64,000 nucleotides of DNA, from the NCBI GenBank assembly GCA_017592775.1, contig JAGFNJ010000015.1:1-64000 (forward strand). Direction: 5' to 3'. Both the position numbers and the translations under genes were made by a program. Origin of the DNA: Candidatus Accumulibacter conexus (GTDB lineage: Bacteria > Pseudomonadota > Gammaproteobacteria > Burkholderiales > Rhodocyclaceae). This document shows positions 17,484 through 25,366 of the stretch, one piece after another; position 1 is the stretch's first letter; each line of letters begins with the position of its first letter. The notes beneath the pieces are model-generated. The model saw nothing but the letters and a program-made list of their open reading frames with translations. It did not search any database and was not told the origin of the DNA.

Positions 17484-19016
17484 ATGAGTTTCGAACTGAT
17501 TGCCGGGGTGGACCTCGGTTCCAACAGCTTCCGCGTCCAGGTCGGGCGGATCGTTGGCGACCAGATTCACCCGCTGGATACGCTGCGCGAGACGGTCCGG
17601 CTGGGTTCCGGTCTCACCCGCGAGAAGTTGCTCGATCATGCGTCGCAGCAGCGTGCGATCGCCGCGCTGCGCCGTTTCGGCGAGCGTCTGCGCGGTTTTG
17701 CGCCGGACGCCGTGCGAGCGGTGACGACCGATGCCATGCGCGTAGCGCGGAACGCGCCGCTGGTGCTGTTGCAGGCAGAGGCAGCACTCGGCTTTCCGAT
17801 CGAGATCATTGGCGGACGGGAGGAAGCGCGGCTGATCTTCATCGGTGCCGCGAACGCCCTGCCGGCAGCCAGCCATCGCCGGCTGGTGGTCGATATCGGT
17901 GGCGGCTCGACGGAGTTCATCATTGGCGAGGGTACCGAGCCGGTGTTGATGGAATCCCTGTTCATGGGCGGCATCAGCTATCGGCAACGCTTCTTTCCCG
18001 ACGGCAAGGTGGACAAGAAGCGCCTCTATGCGGCCGAGGTGTCGGCGGCGCGCGAGGTCGAGGCCATCGTGGTGGACTATCAGCGCTGTGGCTGGGGCGA
18101 GGCGGTGGGATCCTCCGGATCGGCACAGGAACTGGCGACGTTGCTGGAGATGAACGCTCTCAACCCGCAGGGAGAGAACGGCATCACCCGCGAGGGACTG
18201 GCGAGGATGCGTCAGTTGCTCATTCGCGCCGGTTCGGCGGAGGCGCTGAACCTCAAGGGCATGCGTCCGGATCGCTGCCTGATCCTGCCCGGCGCCATCG
18301 CCATCATGTCGGCAGTGTTCGCCGAAATGGGGCTCGAGCGGATGACCTACTCCGATGGTGCGTTGCCGCTGGGCGTGCTCTACGACCTGCTCGGGCGCTT
18401 CGCTCATCACGATACGCGCGACACGACGGTGGCCGAGTTCATGCAGCGTTATCAGGTGGACGAGACCCAGGTCAGGCGGGTCGAGCGCACGGCCCTGCTC
18501 ATTCTTGGCCAGATGATCAAGCTCGATGACGTTGCGCACGAGAACGATGTGCACTTCCTGCGCTGGGCCGTCTCGCTGCACGAGATCGGCGTCTCGGTGG
18601 CGCACAGCCAGTTCCACAAGCACGGCGCGTACATTCTCGGACACGCCGACATGTCGGGGTTCTCGAAACGTGATCAGGCACGGCTTGCGCTGCTGGTTCT
18701 CGGCCAGCGCGGCAAGCTGCAGAAGCTCGCGGCAATGCCGGCCGGCGATCCCAACTGGCGCCTCCTCTTCTGTCTGCGGCTGGCGGCGCTGTTGCACCGT
18801 GCGCGTGACGATCAGCCGCTGCCCGAGATGTCGGTCCGGGAGGCGGCCGATGGCTTCGAACTCGACCTGCCGGCGCGCTGGCAGGCGGGCAATCCGATCA
18901 CCGCCACGGCGCTGGCGGATGAAGTGCTTTTCTGGCGTCGCATCGGCATCACGCTGAAGATCGGCACGGTGCCTCGCGACAGGGTGCTGCAGTTGGAGCT
19001 GTTGCAGAAATCGTAG
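17484..19016 (+). CDS. ppx: Exopolyphosphatase (Ppx/GppA family)
   Basis: A 510-residue ASKHA-fold phosphatase that removes terminal phosphates from polyphosphate and may also act on pppGpp. The N-terminal AGVDLGSNSFRVQVGRI and the LVVDIGGGSTEFIIGEG phosphate loops are intact. The C-terminal half is the HD-like helical region typical of the long Ppx type, with LHEIGVSVAHSQFHKHGAY. The ATG at 17484 fits the family start; the frame is open from 17427. Divergent ppk1 makes the opposing enzyme. Confidence 0.93.
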   Translation: MSFELIAGVDLGSNSFRVQVGRIVGDQIHPLDTLRETVRLGSGLTREKLLDHASQQRAIAALRRFGERLRGFAPDAVRAVTTDAMRVARNAPLVLLQAEAALGFPIEIIGGREEARLIFIGAANALPAASHRRLVVDIGGGSTEFIIGEGTEPVLMESLFMGGISYRQRFFPDGKVDKKRLYAAEVSAAREVEAIVVDYQRCGWGEAVGSSGSAQELATLLEMNALNPQGENGITREGLARMRQLLIRAGSAEALNLKGMRPDRCLILPGAIAIMSAVFAEMGLERMTYSDGALPLGVLYDLLGRFAHHDTRDTTVAEFMQRYQVDETQVRRVERTALLILGQMIKLDDVAHENDVHFLRWAVSLHEIGVSVAHSQFHKHGAYILGHADMSGFSKRDQARLALLVLGQRGKLQKLAAMPAGDPNWRLLFCLRLAALLHRARDDQPLPEMSVREAADGFELDLPARWQAGNPITATALADEVLFWRRIGITLKIGTVPRDRVLQLELLQKS

Positions 19017-19090
19017 CAGGCGCGCGGGCGAAAGTGGCGGCCCGCAGGAGACCAGGGAATTGCTTTCCCGAGAGAGGAGTGAGCGAGTGA
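19006..19090 (+). repeat. Dispersed intergenic repeat, copy 1
   Basis: An 85-bp stretch at the 3' end of ppx. It starts with AGAAATCGT and ends with the 17-mer GAGGAGTGAGCGAGTGA. Both ends recur in the same order in an 88-bp stretch after mlaF (21066-21153). The interior is not clearly conserved. Confidence 0.35.
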
Positions 19091-19145
19091 AGAGCACGTC
19101 GGCGCCGCCCGGCAGCCGAACCGTAGCCGGCGACTGATCCCGGCA

Positions 19146-20258
19146 ATGGCGGCGGCGACCATCGATGTTGTCGATAAGACGGGCGTCCGGCAGTTGGTGC
19201 TCGCTGGTGACTGGCGCCTGGCGACCATGCCGCAGCCGATCGCGGAATTCGAGTTGCACCTGCGGCAACTGGCTGCCGGCAACCCCGACTGGGAATTGCG
19301 CTCGATCTCGCGTCTCGACAGCGCCGGCGCGACCGTGCTCTGGCGGGCCTGGGGCAGACAGTGGCCGGCCGCGCTGGCGCTGTCGGCCGAGCACCGGGCC
19401 TTGCTCGAACGGGTGGCGTCGATCGCCCGCGAGCCGGAGGCTCCGGCAGCGCGTGATCCACTGGCGTGGATCACGGCACTGGGACAGCTTTCGCTGGCAG
19501 CGCAGCGGCATTTGTCCGAGATCATCGCCCTTATCGGCCAACTGGTCCTCGATCTCGGCTACCTCTGCCTGCACCCGCGCGAGATTCCTTGGCGGGAGTT
19601 CTCGGCCAACCTCTACAAGAGCGGCGCGCTGGCCTTGCCGGTGATTGCGCTGATCGGTTTCCTCATCGGCATCGTCCTGTCGTACCTGTCGGCACTGCAG
19701 TTGAAGACCTTCGGCGCCGACGTCTTCATCGTCAATCTGCTCGGCATCAGCATCGTTCGCGAACTGGGTCCGATGCTGGTCGCGGTGCTGGTCGCCGGAC
19801 GTTCCGGTTCGGCGATGACCGCCCAGATCGGCGTCATGCGCGTGACGGAGGAGATCGATGCCCTGGCGACGATGGGGGTTTCGCGCAGTCAGCGCCTGCT
19901 GCTGCCGAAGGTGCTGGCGCTCGCCGTCGCGATGCCGCTGCTGGTGATCTGGTGCTCGGCCGCCGGCATCATCGGCGGCATGATCGCTGCCAAGCTGCAG
20001 ATGGGCCTCTCCTACGGCTTCTTCATCGACACGCTGCCGCGCGTGGTGCCGGTGGCGAACGTCTGGATCGGCCTCTGCAAGGGACTGGTATTCGGCGTGC
20101 TCATCGCGCTGATCGCCTGCCATTTCGGGCTCCGGGTCAAACCCAACACCGAGAGCCTGTCGGCGCTGACGACCAGTTCGGTGGTATGCTCGATCACCGT
20201 TGCGATACTCGTCGACGCGGTCTTCGCGGTCGCGACACGCGGCCTCGGACTGCCGTAG
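19146..20258 (+). CDS. mlaE: STAS-MlaE fusion, lipid ABC transporter permease
   Basis: A 370-residue permease of the MlaE/YrbE family with an N-terminal STAS-like extension of about 100 residues. That extension carries the anti-sigma-antagonist-type SRLDSAGATVLW motif, which in other systems is the separate MlaB subunit. The MlaE part runs from about 135 with YKSGALALPVIALIGFLIG, then GPMLVAVLVAGRSGSAMTAQIG and VTEEIDALATMGVS (coupling loop). It forms the inner-membrane core of a phospholipid/organic transport complex with MlaF and MlaD, which follow directly. Confidence 0.92.
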   Translation: MAAATIDVVDKTGVRQLVLAGDWRLATMPQPIAEFELHLRQLAAGNPDWELRSISRLDSAGATVLWRAWGRQWPAALALSAEHRALLERVASIAREPEAPAARDPLAWITALGQLSLAAQRHLSEIIALIGQLVLDLGYLCLHPREIPWREFSANLYKSGALALPVIALIGFLIGIVLSYLSALQLKTFGADVFIVNLLGISIVRELGPMLVAVLVAGRSGSAMTAQIGVMRVTEEIDALATMGVSRSQRLLLPKVLALAVAMPLLVIWCSAAGIIGGMIAAKLQMGLSYGFFIDTLPRVVPVANVWIGLCKGLVFGVLIALIACHFGLRVKPNTESLSALTTSSVVCSITVAILVDAVFAVATRGLGLP

Positions 20259-21055
20259 TGAACGCACCGCCCGCCGCCAGCCAGGCGCTGCCACCGGTGA
20301 TCGAGATCCGGGGGCTGTACACGCAGTTCGATGATCTCGTCGTTCACCGCGATATCGATCTCGACATCGAAGCGGGGCAGATGCTTGGCCTGGTCGGTGG
20401 CTCGGGCAGCGGCAAGACGACCTTGCTGCGCGAGATGGTCGGGCTGCTGGCGCCGAGCAGGGGAAGCGTGCGACTGTTTGGCCAGTCGGTGCTCGATACC
20501 GATCCGCAGCGCCGGCGCGCACTGCGGCGCCGCTTCGGCATGCTCTTCCAGCAGGGAGCGCTGTTCTCGGCGCTGTCGGTCTTCGACAACATTGCTTTTC
20601 CCTTGCGGGAACTGCACACTCTCGACGAGGGGATGGTGGCTGATCTGGTCTTTCTCAAGCTCGCCATGGTCGAACTCGAAGCGCGGCATGCGCGGCTGAT
20701 GCCCGCCGAGTTGTCGGGCGGCATGGTCAAGCGCGTGGCGCTGGCGCGCGCCCTGTCGCTCGAGCCCGAACTGCTGGTTCTCGACGAGCCGACGGCCGGC
20801 CTCGATCCTGATCGCAGCGAGAGTTTCGTCAAGCTGTTGCGTATCTTGCAGAAGGAACTGGGTTTCACGGTGGTGATGGTGACGCACGACCCCGAGACGC
20901 TGGCCGGGCTGGCAACCCGCCTGGCGGTTCTCGCCGACCAGCGGATCGTCGCCTGTGGCACGGCCGCCGAGGTGGCGGCGGTCGATCATCCCTTCGTGCG
21001 CAACTTCTTTGGTTCCGGTCGTGGGGCGGCGGCGATCCGCCAGCGGCAGGGCTGA
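20258..21055 (+). CDS. mlaF: MlaF-family ABC ATPase
   Basis: A 265-residue ATPase. It has Walker A GGSGSGKTT, signature LSGGMVKRVALARAL, Walker B LLVLDEPTAGLDPDRSE and H-loop VMVTHDPE. The GTG start shares one base with the mlaE stop (TAGTG), so translation is coupled; there is no ATG near the family N-terminus. The LFQQGALFSALSVFDNIAFPLRE Q-loop region is typical of MlaF. The next gene, mlaD, lies 147 bp downstream, behind a repeat-like stretch. Confidence 0.93.
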   Translation: MNAPPAASQALPPVIEIRGLYTQFDDLVVHRDIDLDIEAGQMLGLVGGSGSGKTTLLREMVGLLAPSRGSVRLFGQSVLDTDPQRRRALRRRFGMLFQQGALFSALSVFDNIAFPLRELHTLDEGMVADLVFLKLAMVELEARHARLMPAELSGGMVKRVALARALSLEPELLVLDEPTAGLDPDRSESFVKLLRILQKELGFTVVMVTHDPETLAGLATRLAVLADQRIVACGTAAEVAAVDHPFVRNFFGSGRGAAAIRQRQG

Positions 21056-21065
21056 GGGGTTGTCA

Positions 21066-21153
21066 AGAAATCGTCGCGAGCAGGCCGGGATCCAAGGTGC
21101 GAGCGAGCGAACGACGAGACGTGTCAGATGGAAGGCGAGGAGTGAGCGAGTGA
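21066..21153 (+). repeat. Dispersed intergenic repeat, copy 2
   Basis: An 88-bp stretch between mlaF and mlaD sharing its left end (AGAAATCGT.GC) and the right-end 17-mer GAGGAGTGAGCGAGTGA with 19006-19090. It lies inside what should be one operon, so it is transcribed. Confidence 0.35.
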
Positions 21154-21202
21154 GCAACGCCGCAGATCGGTCGCGCAACAGATTGATGCACAACCTCTGA
21201 AC

Positions 21203-22141
21203 ATGGAGAACAGGGCACATGCGCTGGTGGCCGGCGTGTTCACTCTGCTGCTTGGTCTGGCAGTGGTCCTGGCTGTCTGGTGGTTCGGTGGCAAACACGA
21301 AGCGACAACGGACTACACGGTGGTCAGCCGGCACAATGTCACCGGCCTCAACCTGCAGGGGCAGGTACGTTATCGCGGCATCCGGGTGGGCAAGGTGGAA
21401 GCCATTGAGCTCGATCCTGCGGAGGTGCGCAACATCCTGATCCGGATCAGTGTGGACCGCAACGTCCCGGTGACCCGGAGCACCACCGCGCGCCTTGGTT
21501 ATCAAGGCGTCACGGGTATCGCCCACATCCTGCTCGAGGACAATGGGAAGGACCCGACGCCGCTTGCCGGCGACGACGGCGGGCTGCCGCGCATCACGAT
21601 GCAATCGTCGCTGATCGAAGAGCTGTCGGACGTCGGCGGCGCAACGCTGCGCCAGGCGCGGGACTTTCTCGAGCGGGCAAACCTCGTTCTCGATGACGAC
21701 AACCGGCGGCACTTGGCTGCGATTCTTGGCAATCTTGAAGCGACGACGAGGAGTACCAACGAGGCGGCGCTGCAGTTGCGCAAGTTGCTGTCGGACGAGA
21801 ACCTGCGCCTGCTGAACAGCACGCTGGCGCGCGCCGATCAGGCGGCGGCCGAAGCGGCGCCACTGTTGCTCGAGTCGCGTCGCCTGGTCGGCAGCCTGCA
21901 GCCGGTGAGCGAACGTCTTGGGCGGCTGATCGGCGAACCCTCGCCCGGCGGCATCGCAGCCCTGGTGACGCGTCTCGACGAGGTCGGCAGCGATCTGTCG
22001 GCGAATTCGCGCCAGCTCAACCGGGTGCTGCAGATGCTTGAGGAGTCGCCGCAGAGCATCGTCTTCGGCCCACCACGGCATGCACCCGGCCCCGGTGAGG
22101 CCGGTTTTGTCGCGCCGACGATGTCCGGGGAGAGTCGATGA
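21203..22141 (+). CDS. mlaD: MlaD/MCE-domain substrate-binding protein
   Basis: A 312-residue MCE protein anchored by an N-terminal membrane helix (about 8-28, LVAGVFTLLLGLAVVLAVWW). The MCE domain (about 37-115) starts with TTDYTVVSRHNVTGLNLQG and VRYRGIRVGKVEAIELD. A long helical C-terminal region (about 130-290) could form the tunnel or coiled needle seen in larger MCE proteins. It follows mlaEF and overlaps the start of the lipoprotein gene by 4 bp. Confidence 0.93.
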   Translation: MENRAHALVAGVFTLLLGLAVVLAVWWFGGKHEATTDYTVVSRHNVTGLNLQGQVRYRGIRVGKVEAIELDPAEVRNILIRISVDRNVPVTRSTTARLGYQGVTGIAHILLEDNGKDPTPLAGDDGGLPRITMQSSLIEELSDVGGATLRQARDFLERANLVLDDDNRRHLAAILGNLEATTRSTNEAALQLRKLLSDENLRLLNSTLARADQAAAEAAPLLLESRRLVGSLQPVSERLGRLIGEPSPGGIAALVTRLDEVGSDLSANSRQLNRVLQMLEESPQSIVFGPPRHAPGPGEAGFVAPTMSGESR

Positions 22142-22758
22142 AGAGCTTTGTGAGCCTTCTTGCCGCGAGCCTGCTGGTGGCCTGCAGCGGCGGCCTGCGC
22201 AGTCCGCAGCCGACGGATTCCTATGATTTCGGGCCGCCCCCGACACGGCTGACCGACGGGAGCCGCTGGTCCGGGGTCGCACTCGAGATCAGGATGCCGT
22301 ATTGGTTCGATGCGCTGACGATCGAGTATCGCCTGCTCTACGACAACCCGCTCATGTTGCGCAGCTACGCTGCGAGCCGTTGGGCCGCGGCCCCAGGCCA
22401 ACTGCTCGCGCAGCGGCTGCGGCAGCAACTCGGCCTCAGCGGTGCCCGCGGCCGGAACGTGGAGGCCTGTCTGCTGCGCATCGAGCTGCAGGAGTTGTCG
22501 CAGCTTTTCGCTACGCCGCAGCAGAGCAGCGCGCTGCTGCAAGGGCAGGCGACACTGCTCGACACCAAACAGCGGATCATCGCCGAGCAAGTGCTGCAAG
22601 TCGAACGACCGGCTGCCACTGCCGACGCGCGCGGTGGCGTCACCGCGATGGCGGCGGCGAGCGTGGAACTCGGCAGGGAACTGCTGGCCTGGTTGAATGA
22701 TGTCGAGAAACGTGGCAGGCTGAAGGACTGCCGTGCCACGGCTGAGCAACATCAATAA
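22138..22758 (+). CDS. ABC-type transport auxiliary lipoprotein (PqiC-like)
   Basis: A 206-residue lipoprotein with a short signal and lipobox LLVAC|S (Cys at about 16). The rest matches the DUF330/PqiC-type auxiliary component: VALEIRMPYWFDALTIEYRL, QLLAQRLRQQLG and an ELGRELLAWL-type C-terminus. Such lipoproteins pair with MCE transporters at the outer membrane. No MlaC-like periplasmic carrier is present in this operon, so this protein may take that place. Confidence 0.82.
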   Translation: MKSFVSLLAASLLVACSGGLRSPQPTDSYDFGPPPTRLTDGSRWSGVALEIRMPYWFDALTIEYRLLYDNPLMLRSYAASRWAAAPGQLLAQRLRQQLGLSGARGRNVEACLLRIELQELSQLFATPQQSSALLQGQATLLDTKQRIIAEQVLQVERPAATADARGGVTAMAAASVELGRELLAWLNDVEKRGRLKDCRATAEQHQ

Positions 22759-22787
22759 CACTCACTGTCAGAGAGGAGAAGCTGGGG

Positions 22788-24425
22788 ATGTCGAATATCT
22801 ACCGGGTGGGGCTTGACAAGAATCCTGCCAACTACACGCCACTCACGCCGCTGACCTTCCTCGAGCGCAGCGCCTATGTCTATCCCGACCGTGTCGCGGT
22901 GATTCATGGGCAACGGCGGCAGAGCTGGCTGCAGACCTTCACCCGCTGCCGGCAGCTCGCATCGGCCCTCGTCGCGCACGGCATCGGCGAAGGCGATACG
23001 GTGGCGGCGATGCTCAACAACACGCCGGAAATGATCGAGTGCCACTTCGGCGTGCCGGTCACTGGGGCGGTGCTGAACACGCTGAACACCCGGCTCGACG
23101 CCGAGACGATCGCCTTCATGCTCGAGCACGGTGAGGCCAGGGTGCTGCTCACCGACCGCGAGTATTCGTCCACCGTACGCAAGGCGCTGGCCAGATGTCG
23201 GCGCGAGATCCTGGTGATCGATGTCGACGATCCGGAGTACGGCGGCCCCGGTGATCGGCTGGGGACGCGCGAGTACGAGGAGTTCATCGCCGGCGGCAGC
23301 CCCGACTTCCCGTGGCGTGGTCCGGCAGACGAGTGGGAAGCGATTTCGCTCAATTACACATCCGGTACCACCGGCAATCCGAAGGGCGTCGTGTACCACC
23401 ATCGCGGGGCTTACCTCAATTCGATGAGCAACATCGTCAGCTGGGGCATGCCGCCGCACGCGGTCTACCTGTGGACGCTGCCGATGTTTCACTGCAACGG
23501 CTGGTGCTTCGTGTGGACCATGGCTGCCAACGCGGGTACCAATGTCTGCCTGCGCCGCGTGGATCCGAAGCTGATATTCGATGCCATGCGCGACCACGGG
23601 GTGACCCACTATTGCGGGGCGCCGATCGTGCATAGCCTGATGGCCAATTCTCCGGCCGAACTGCGTGCCGGAATCAGCCAGAAGGTCTGCGGGCTGATCG
23701 CCGCTGCACCACCGCCGGCTGCCGTGATCGAGGCGATGGCCAACATCGGGATCGACCTGACGCACGTCTACGGCCTCACCGAAACCTACGGCCCGGCAGC
23801 TGTCTGTGCCAAGCACAGCGACTGGAGCAGCCGTCCGCTGGCCGAGCAGGTCGACCTCAATGGCCGCCAGGGGGTACGCTACCATGCACAGGAAGGGATC
23901 ACTGTCCTCGATCCGGTCAGCATGGCTGCCGTGCCATGGGACCGCGAAACGATGGGCGAGATCATGTTCCGCGGCAACCTGGTGATGAAGGGCTACCTGA
24001 AGAATCCGAAAGCGACCGAAGAGTCCTTTGCCGGCGGCTGGTACCACACGGGCGACCTGGCCGTCATGCACCAGGATGGCTATGTCAAGATCAAGGATCG
24101 CTCCAAGGACGTGATCATCTCGGGCGGCGAGAACATCTCGTCGATCGAGGTCGAGGACGTGCTCTACAAGCACCCGGCCGTGATTGCCGCGGCGGTCGTC
24201 GCAACCCCTGATCCGACTTGGGGAGAGGTACCCTGCGCATTCCTCGAGTTGCGCGAGGGCTGCACGGTCAGCGAACAGGAAGTGATCGAGTTCTGTCGGC
24301 AGCACATGGCGCGCTTCAAGGTGCCAAAGCGGGTTGTCATCTGCACGCTGCCGAAGACCTCGACCGGCAAGATCCAGAAGTACGTGCTGCGCGAGCAGGC
24401 GAAGTCCTCTGCCGCCATCGAGTGA
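22788..24425 (+). CDS. AMP-forming acyl-CoA synthetase
   Basis: A 545-residue ANL-superfamily ligase that activates a carboxylic acid to its acyl-CoA by way of an acyl-AMP. Motifs are intact: YTSGTTGNPKGV (P-loop), YGLTETYGP, GWYHTGDLAVMHQDGYVKI, ISGGENISSIEVEDVLYKHP (hinge), and PKTSTGKIQKYVLRE with the catalytic lysine. It is close to the medium/short-chain fatty-acyl-CoA synthetase group. An enoyl-CoA hydratase gene follows on the same strand after a 96-bp gap, suggesting a shared fatty- or aromatic-acid degradation role. A good SD (GAGAGGAGAAG) precedes the ATG. Confidence 0.92.
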   Translation: MSNIYRVGLDKNPANYTPLTPLTFLERSAYVYPDRVAVIHGQRRQSWLQTFTRCRQLASALVAHGIGEGDTVAAMLNNTPEMIECHFGVPVTGAVLNTLNTRLDAETIAFMLEHGEARVLLTDREYSSTVRKALARCRREILVIDVDDPEYGGPGDRLGTREYEEFIAGGSPDFPWRGPADEWEAISLNYTSGTTGNPKGVVYHHRGAYLNSMSNIVSWGMPPHAVYLWTLPMFHCNGWCFVWTMAANAGTNVCLRRVDPKLIFDAMRDHGVTHYCGAPIVHSLMANSPAELRAGISQKVCGLIAAAPPPAAVIEAMANIGIDLTHVYGLTETYGPAAVCAKHSDWSSRPLAEQVDLNGRQGVRYHAQEGITVLDPVSMAAVPWDRETMGEIMFRGNLVMKGYLKNPKATEESFAGGWYHTGDLAVMHQDGYVKIKDRSKDVIISGGENISSIEVEDVLYKHPAVIAAAVVATPDPTWGEVPCAFLELREGCTVSEQEVIEFCRQHMARFKVPKRVVICTLPKTSTGKIQKYVLREQAKSSAAIE

Positions 24426-24521
24426 GCAACTGCCGTTTGCCGACCGGTTGCCGACAGCGGCCGGTCGGCGGCTTCGCAGTCCCGCACGATAGTGGCAGCG
24501 ATCAACCATGAGGAAAAAAGG

Positions 24522-25316
24522 ATGAACACATCGACCCCGGCTGAACCCTACGTCCTGCGCGTCGATGAGCAGGGCATCAGCACCCTGACGCTGAACCGCG
24601 GCAGCCAGTTCAACGCCTTGTCGAGGGCGATGATCGGCGCCTTGCAGAAGGAGCTGGACGCGATTGCGGCTGACCCTGCGCTGCGCGTCGTCGTCATTGC
24701 CGGAGCCGGCAAGGCCTTCTGTGCCGGTCACGATCTGAAGGAGATGCGGGCGAATCATGACCAGGCCTTCATGCAGGATCTGTTCCGCAGTTGCGGCCGC
24801 ATGATGATGAGCCTGACGCAGATGCCGCAACCGGTGATCGCGCGCGTCCATGGCATTGCCACTGCGGCCGGCTGCCAGCTCGTTTCGATGTGCGACCTGG
24901 CAGTTGCCGCCGACAGCGCGCGCTTCGCCACGTCGGGGATCAACGTCGGCCTTTTCTGCGCTACGCCGGCGGTCGGCCTGTCGCGCAACCTGGGCCGCAA
25001 GCAGGCACTCGAGATGCTCCTCACCGGCAATTTCATCGATGCCCAGGCGGCGCTGCAGCAAGGGCTGGTCAACCGCGTCGTCGCCAGCGACGCGCTCGAT
25101 GCCGAAGTGGGGCTTCTCGCACGGTCGATCCTGGCCAAATCAGCGGTAGCCATCGGCATGGGCAAGCAGATGTTCTACCGACAGCTTGAGATGGGGCTCG
25201 AGGCAGCCTATCAGTACGCTTCGGAAGTGATGGCCTGCAACATGATGACCGAAGATGCCGGGGCAGGCATCGACGCCTTCATCGACAAGCGTCAGGTGGA
25301 ATGGAAGGGGCGCTAG
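24522..25316 (+). CDS. Enoyl-CoA hydratase/isomerase family protein
   Basis: A 264-residue crotonase-fold protein. The oxyanion-hole segments are AGAGKAFCAGHDLKEM and HGIATAAGCQLVSMCDLAVA. It is closest in pattern to ECHDC3-like hydratases: the usual catalytic Glu pair of ECH1 is not evident (ATAAGCQL, GINVGLFCATP), so the exact reaction is uncertain. The ATG at 24522 follows GAGGAAAAAAGG; the longer frame from 24492 would include that site. It probably belongs with the acyl-CoA synthetase gene. Confidence 0.88.
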   Translation: MNTSTPAEPYVLRVDEQGISTLTLNRGSQFNALSRAMIGALQKELDAIAADPALRVVVIAGAGKAFCAGHDLKEMRANHDQAFMQDLFRSCGRMMMSLTQMPQPVIARVHGIATAAGCQLVSMCDLAVAADSARFATSGINVGLFCATPAVGLSRNLGRKQALEMLLTGNFIDAQAALQQGLVNRVVASDALDAEVGLLARSILAKSAVAIGMGKQMFYRQLEMGLEAAYQYASEVMACNMMTEDAGAGIDAFIDKRQVEWKGR

Positions 25317-25366
25317 CCCGGTGGTCCCCTGCTGTGCCGACGTACAGCGACGGTGGCGTGACCCTG

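Noticed and set aside
17430-20522. 1030-codon minus-strand frame over ppx and mlaE
   Set aside because: Shadow frame of two clearly coding plus-strand genes; composition typical of GC-rich antisense.
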